A DNA stretch of 7,823 bases from Bacillota bacterium (GTDB lineage: Bacteria; Bacillota; Clostridia; Oscillospirales; QAMX01): the NCBI GenBank assembly GCA_029778935.1, contig JAKPBM010000368.1, positions 1 to 7,823 of the forward strand, read 5' to 3'. Shown in pieces: positions 6,257-7,823 of this stretch. Within the stretch, counting starts at the first letter, position 1. Each line of letters begins with the position of its first letter. A model generated the notes under the pieces. The model ran no database searches. It saw nothing but the letters and a program-made list of their open reading frames with translations, and was not told the DNA's origin. The position numbers were made by a program, and so were the translations under genes.

Positions 6257-6604
6257 CTATTTTTCCATCATTTCTTTTCTGCGTTTGCGCATGAATCTGG
6301 CCAGCTCCAGAAGCTGCTGCTTTTCCTCGTCGTCCAGCTCCCTGACCTCGCCATAAAGCGCGTATTCGATAGAGTTCACATCAAACTCCGGGCCTTTCTG
6401 CCCGGGGTTTTTTTCATCTGTACGGCCGAGAAGGTAGTCAATTGAAACATCAAAATAATCTGCCAGGGCCTTGAGAGTCTCCTGTGTCGGTTCGGACACG
6501 CCTGTCTCATATTTAACATAAGTCGTCCGGTCCACTCCCAGGTACGCCGCTACATCCTTCTGATATAGGCCTTTTTCCTGACGCAGCTGCTTCAAGCGTT
6601 CCAT
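6257..6604 (-). CDS. XRE-family immunity repressor (CI/ImmR-like)
   Basis: A 115-residue DNA-binding repressor expected to hold the element dormant. An HTH_3 domain covers about residues 1-60, with the helix-turn-helix in YQKDVAAYLGVDRTTYVKYETG (14-35) followed by SIDYLLGRTDE. A charged helical C-terminus (VRELDDEEKQQLLELARFMRKRRKEMMEK) may dimerise or be the peptidase target. I place the start at the ATG 6604-6602 with a weak GGGTG site (6610-6614). The longer frame with ATG at 6649 would start inside the promoter and overlap the operator, so it is rejected. The gene is first in the leftward operon, followed by its ImmA-like peptidase, and is transcribed from the operator-bearing promoter at 6621-6649. 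This implies autoregulation. Confidence 0.92.
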   Translation of the reverse strand: MERLKQLRQEKGLYQKDVAAYLGVDRTTYVKYETGVSEPTQETLKALADYFDVSIDYLLGRTDEKNPGQKGPEFDVNSIEYALYGEVRELDDEEKQQLLELARFMRKRRKEMMEK

Positions 6605-6620
6605 ATTATCACCCAGCACA

Positions 6621-6649
6621 ATTATATGTGAAGTAAATTCACATTGCAA
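6621..6649 (-). promoter_or_regulatory. Leftward promoter of the repressor operon
   Basis: On the minus strand TTGCAA (6649-6644), a 17-bp spacer and TATAAT (6626-6621). The operator 6626-6644 fills the spacer completely, so bound repressor should block polymerase. The leader to the ATG at 6604 is short (about 10 bases), which fits the weak ribosome site. Confidence 0.8.
6626..6644. promoter_or_regulatory. Operator 1 (leftward promoter)
   Basis: ATGTGAA-GTAAA-TTCACAT is a perfect 7-bp inverted repeat, 19 bp long, lying in the spacer of the leftward promoter. It matches operator 2 at 15 of 19 positions when read on the minus strand (ATGTGAATTTACTTCACAT). Confidence 0.8.
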
Positions 6650-6651
6650 GG

Positions 6652-6670
6652 GTGTGCCAAAATTTCACTT
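6652..6670. promoter_or_regulatory. Weak operator-like site between the promoters
   Basis: A TTTCACTT right half is strong and a GTGTG left half is poor. About 11-12 of 19 positions agree with operators 1 and 2. It may be a low-affinity or half site. Confidence 0.35.
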
Positions 6671-6687
6671 ATGTAGGTATTTCCCTA

Positions 6688-6716
6688 TTGACAAGTGAAT
6701 ATACGTCACTTATAAT
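6688..6716 (+). promoter_or_regulatory. Rightward early promoter (Cro-like gene)
   Basis: TTGACA (6688-6693), 17 bp, TATAAT (6711-6716) is a perfect consensus, stronger than the leftward promoter. Operator 2 spans its spacer and touches both boxes. The start site is near 6723. Confidence 0.9.
6693..6711. promoter_or_regulatory. Operator 2 (rightward promoter)
   Basis: AAGTGAATATACGTCACTT has 6-bp inverted arms (AAGTGA/TCACTT) around 7 bp. It occupies the spacer of the rightward promoter exactly as operator 1 does on the other side. Confidence 0.8.
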
Positions 6717-6726
6717 AGGGATCGTG

Positions 6727-6745
6727 AAGTGAAGATTCGGCACCC
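6727..6745. promoter_or_regulatory. Operator-like site 3 in the Cro-gene leader
   Basis: AAGTGAAGATTCGGCACCC agrees with operator 2 at about 14 of 19 positions. It has an intact AAGTGAA left half and a degenerate right half. It sits just downstream of the predicted start site, a roadblock-type position. Confidence 0.45.
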
Positions 6746-6762
6746 ACCAAGGAGGTGACAGC

Positions 6763-6969
6763 ATGGACGCATTGCGGGCTATCCGTATACATCGCGGTTT
6801 CACACAGGAAAGCCTGGCGAACGAGCTTGGCATTGACCGGTCGACTGTTACCAAATGGGAGACAGGTGAAAGTATGCCACGCGCGGAACTGCTTCCTAAG
6901 ATCGCGAAGGTACTTAACTGCACCGTGGACGAGCTGTTGAACTCGAACCGACGGAAGGAGTCCAACTAA
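6763..6969 (+). CDS. Cro-like XRE-family regulator
   Basis: A 68-residue protein that is a bare HTH_3 domain, with the helix-turn-helix in FTQESLANELGIDRSTVTKW (13-32) and the usual VDELL ending before a short polar tail. It is transcribed divergently from the repressor, the standard position of a Cro-type protein that opposes lysogeny by binding the same operators. ATG 6763 has a very strong AAGGAGGTGA ribosome site (6749-6757). Transcription starts from the perfect-consensus promoter at 6688-6716. The operator preference is inferred from position only. Confidence 0.92.
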   Translation: MDALRAIRIHRGFTQESLANELGIDRSTVTKWETGESMPRAELLPKIAKVLNCTVDELLNSNRRKESN

Positions 6970-7022
6970 ATAATAGCAAAACAGCTGTCCCATAATCAGG
7001 ACTGTGCTAAGGAGGAAGGACA

Positions 7023-7274
7023 ATGGAAACCCGATACACAGACGAGCAAATCGCAAGCATGGACAACGTGTCCCCCGAAATCGCCGGAAAATACCTGGGG
7101 CTGAACCCGCAGGTGATCCGCATCCTGCTCCAGCGCGGCAAGGTCAACTTCGGCACGGCCGTCAAGCTTCGCCGGTATGTGTATCACATCCCCGGCCCCG
7201 CTCTGGTACGGTACAAGCATTACGGGAATGTCGGCAATGAGAACGAAAAGCCCAAAGAAAGTGCCGACTCTTAG
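7023..7274 (+). CDS. Excisionase-like / small helix-turn-helix DNA-binding protein
   Basis: An 83-residue protein. Residues 17-68 (SPEIAGKYLGLNPQVIRILL, then GKVNFGTAVKLRRYVYHIPGPALVRYKHYG) look like a MerR/excisionase-type winged helix: a first helix pair for DNA contact, then a YHIPGPALVRY strand-helix. Such proteins sit just after the Cro-like gene in Clostridia prophages and can act as directionality factor for the integrase or as an early regulator. Which of these applies cannot be settled here. ATG 7023 has AAGGAGGA at 7009-7016, six bases upstream. The C-terminal tail is charged and probably disordered. The end overlaps the next gene by 38 bases. Confidence 0.72.
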   Translation: METRYTDEQIASMDNVSPEIAGKYLGLNPQVIRILLQRGKVNFGTAVKLRRYVYHIPGPALVRYKHYGNVGNENEKPKESADS

Positions 7275-7452
7275 CAAGGCAAGAAGTGCCTTCAACGTTT
7301 ATGCCATTATTATCGGCGCGCTTCTCCTCTTCGGCCGGCTGGGGTATTGGGAAACGCACCCGGATGCCACTCTGTGGTCGTGGCACACCTCGGCTGGCCG
7401 GAGAAACGGCAAAGTAATAATAAAAAACGCCCCAGGTGGCCGGGTAAACTAA
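7237..7452 (+). CDS. Small single-pass membrane protein, unknown
   Basis: This 71-residue protein has a Lys/Arg-rich N-terminus (MRTKSPKKVPTLSKARSAF), one hydrophobic segment at about 19-34 (FNVYAIIIGALLLFGRLGY) and a polar C-terminal part, suggesting a one-pass inner-membrane protein. The start is uncertain: ATG 7237 is chosen, but ATG 7228 three codons earlier is equally possible, and neither has a good ribosome site. Translation may be coupled to the preceding gene, which it overlaps by 38 bases. No family is recognised. It shares with the last gene in the window a membrane segment ending in a Gly-rich turn followed by an acidic residue. Confidence 0.65.
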   Translation: MRTKSPKKVPTLSKARSAFNVYAIIIGALLLFGRLGYWETHPDATLWSWHTSAGRRNGKVIIKNAPGGRVN

Positions 7453-7481
7453 ACTAGGCAGATTTGAAAGGAGGAGCAACA

Positions 7482-7679
7482 GTGAAATCATTCAAGTGCC
7501 TTCGTTGCGGGCGAGCGTTGAAAAACCCGCTCTACATAGACGTCGGCTACGGCAAAATTTGCGCTGCCAAAATGGGGATTTCGATTTTCGCGAAGCGCGA
7601 CAGCGCAAGAAAGAGCGCCTCTATGGAAGCGGCGCCGCTTAAGCAAGGTTGTGTCGAAGATGAGAAGAGCATCGCATAA
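7482..7679 (+). CDS. DUF6011-like small zinc-ribbon protein
   Basis: A 65-residue protein starting at GTG 7482, chosen because AAAGGAGGAG (7467-7476) sits at the right distance. The frame also allows a TTG at 7464, which would place the ribosome site inside the gene. The N-terminal half has C6-x2-C9-GRALKNP...DVGYGKIC27, the pattern of the DUF6011 family (a CxxCGRxL...GYGxxC metal-binding knuckle) common in phage early regions. The fourth zinc ligand is not obvious. The C-terminal ~30 residues are polar and low in complexity. Function is unknown; binding of nucleic acid or protein through the knuckle is plausible. Confidence 0.78.
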   Translation: MKSFKCLRCGRALKNPLYIDVGYGKICAAKMGISIFAKRDSARKSASMEAAPLKQGCVEDEKSIA

Positions 7680-7823
7680 AAAGATAATCTTCGGTTCGGT
7701 CGCCTTTCTCATGTTCTTCCTGGCGCTCGGAACCGTCGGGGCTATGGAACTTGATGCGCTGCCCCCTTTCGAAGGAGTAGCCAGAGCGATTTTCTTCACG
7801 GCTTTATGGCTTCTTTTTACCTT
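7660..7823 (+). CDS. Small membrane protein (C-terminus outside window)
   Basis: The first 54 codons are visible. A basic start (MRRASHKK) leads into a hydrophobic segment at about 9-27 (IIFGSVAFLMFFLALGTVG), then AMELDALPPFEG, then a second hydrophobic segment from about 41 onward that runs off the edge. This is a probable two-helix membrane protein. The ATG at 7660 overlaps the preceding gene by 20 bases. A GTG at 7651 in the same frame is the alternative start, and neither has a strong ribosome site, so coupled translation is likely. Proteins of this shape recur in Clostridia prophage early operons without known function. Confidence 0.7.
   Translation, partial: MRRASHKKIIFGSVAFLMFFLALGTVGAMELDALPPFEGVARAIFFTALWLLFT

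Larger units (their letters stand above)
3568..7823. mobile_element. Left end of a prophage or integrative element
   Basis: Gene order is integrase beside a tRNA gene, a leftward repressor/ImmA operon, a divergent control region, and rightward Cro-like, excisionase-like and short unknown genes. This is the standard lysogeny-module layout of Firmicute temperate phages and of some integrative conjugative elements such as ICEBs1. No capsid, packaging or conjugation genes are visible, so the two cannot be told apart. The right end is outside the window. Confidence 0.8.

Noticed and set aside
6605..6649. 15-codon N-terminal extension of the repressor
   Set aside because: It would start within the -35 box of the gene's own promoter and encode the operator; the HTH domain begins at the ATG at 6604.
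6669..7056. Minus-strand open frames opposite the Cro-like gene
   Set aside because: They are shadows of two well-supported plus-strand genes and would cover the divergent control region.

Overview
The window looks like a chromosomal segment of a Gram-positive Firmicute, probably a Clostridia gut-type organism. The grounds are strong AGGAGG ribosome sites, textbook sigma-A promoters (TTGACA-17 bp-TATAAT), a Clostridia-style Thr/Ser/Glu-rich linker after the lipobox of the surface lipoproteins, and phage gene families typical of that group. No species can be named from the sequence alone.

Left part (1-3491), host chromosome: two neighbouring minus-strand genes encode closely related extracellular solute-binding lipoproteins. 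They are about 83% identical by hand count over the shared domain. The left copy runs off the window and the right copy is complete. Each has its own perfect-consensus promoter and, just downstream of the predicted start site, a related GTTAAC-based inverted repeat. The right copy ends in a clear intrinsic terminator, so the two are separately transcribed. No ABC permease or ATPase gene is in view.

Middle (3492-3626): a complete tRNA-Ala(GGC) gene with its own promoter, followed by a hairpin terminator that can work in both directions.

Right part (about 3568 to the end): the left end of an integrated prophage or related integrative element, apparently inserted at the 3' end of the tRNA gene. 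A leftward lysogeny cluster holds an XRE repressor, an ImmA/IrrE-type metallopeptidase, a small bacterial PH-domain protein, a four-helix membrane protein and a tyrosine integrase. A rightward early cluster holds a Cro-like XRE protein, an excisionase-like DNA-binding protein, a small membrane protein, a DUF6011-like zinc-ribbon protein and a second small membrane protein cut by the window edge. The two clusters diverge from a 158-bp control region in which each promoter carries a 19-bp operator exactly inside its 17-bp spacer. Two weaker operator-like sites lie nearby.

The least expected feature is a candidate small RNA on the plus strand at about 4807-4890, between integrase and the membrane-protein gene. 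It has a promoter (TTGCAC-17-TATAAT), a 5' stem-loop, a linker, and a 12-bp terminator hairpin whose G-U pairs favour the plus strand. Its linker carries 14 bases that recur at the 3' end of the integrase gene, so it would be perfectly complementary to integrase mRNA there. This suggests, but does not prove, antisense control of integrase.
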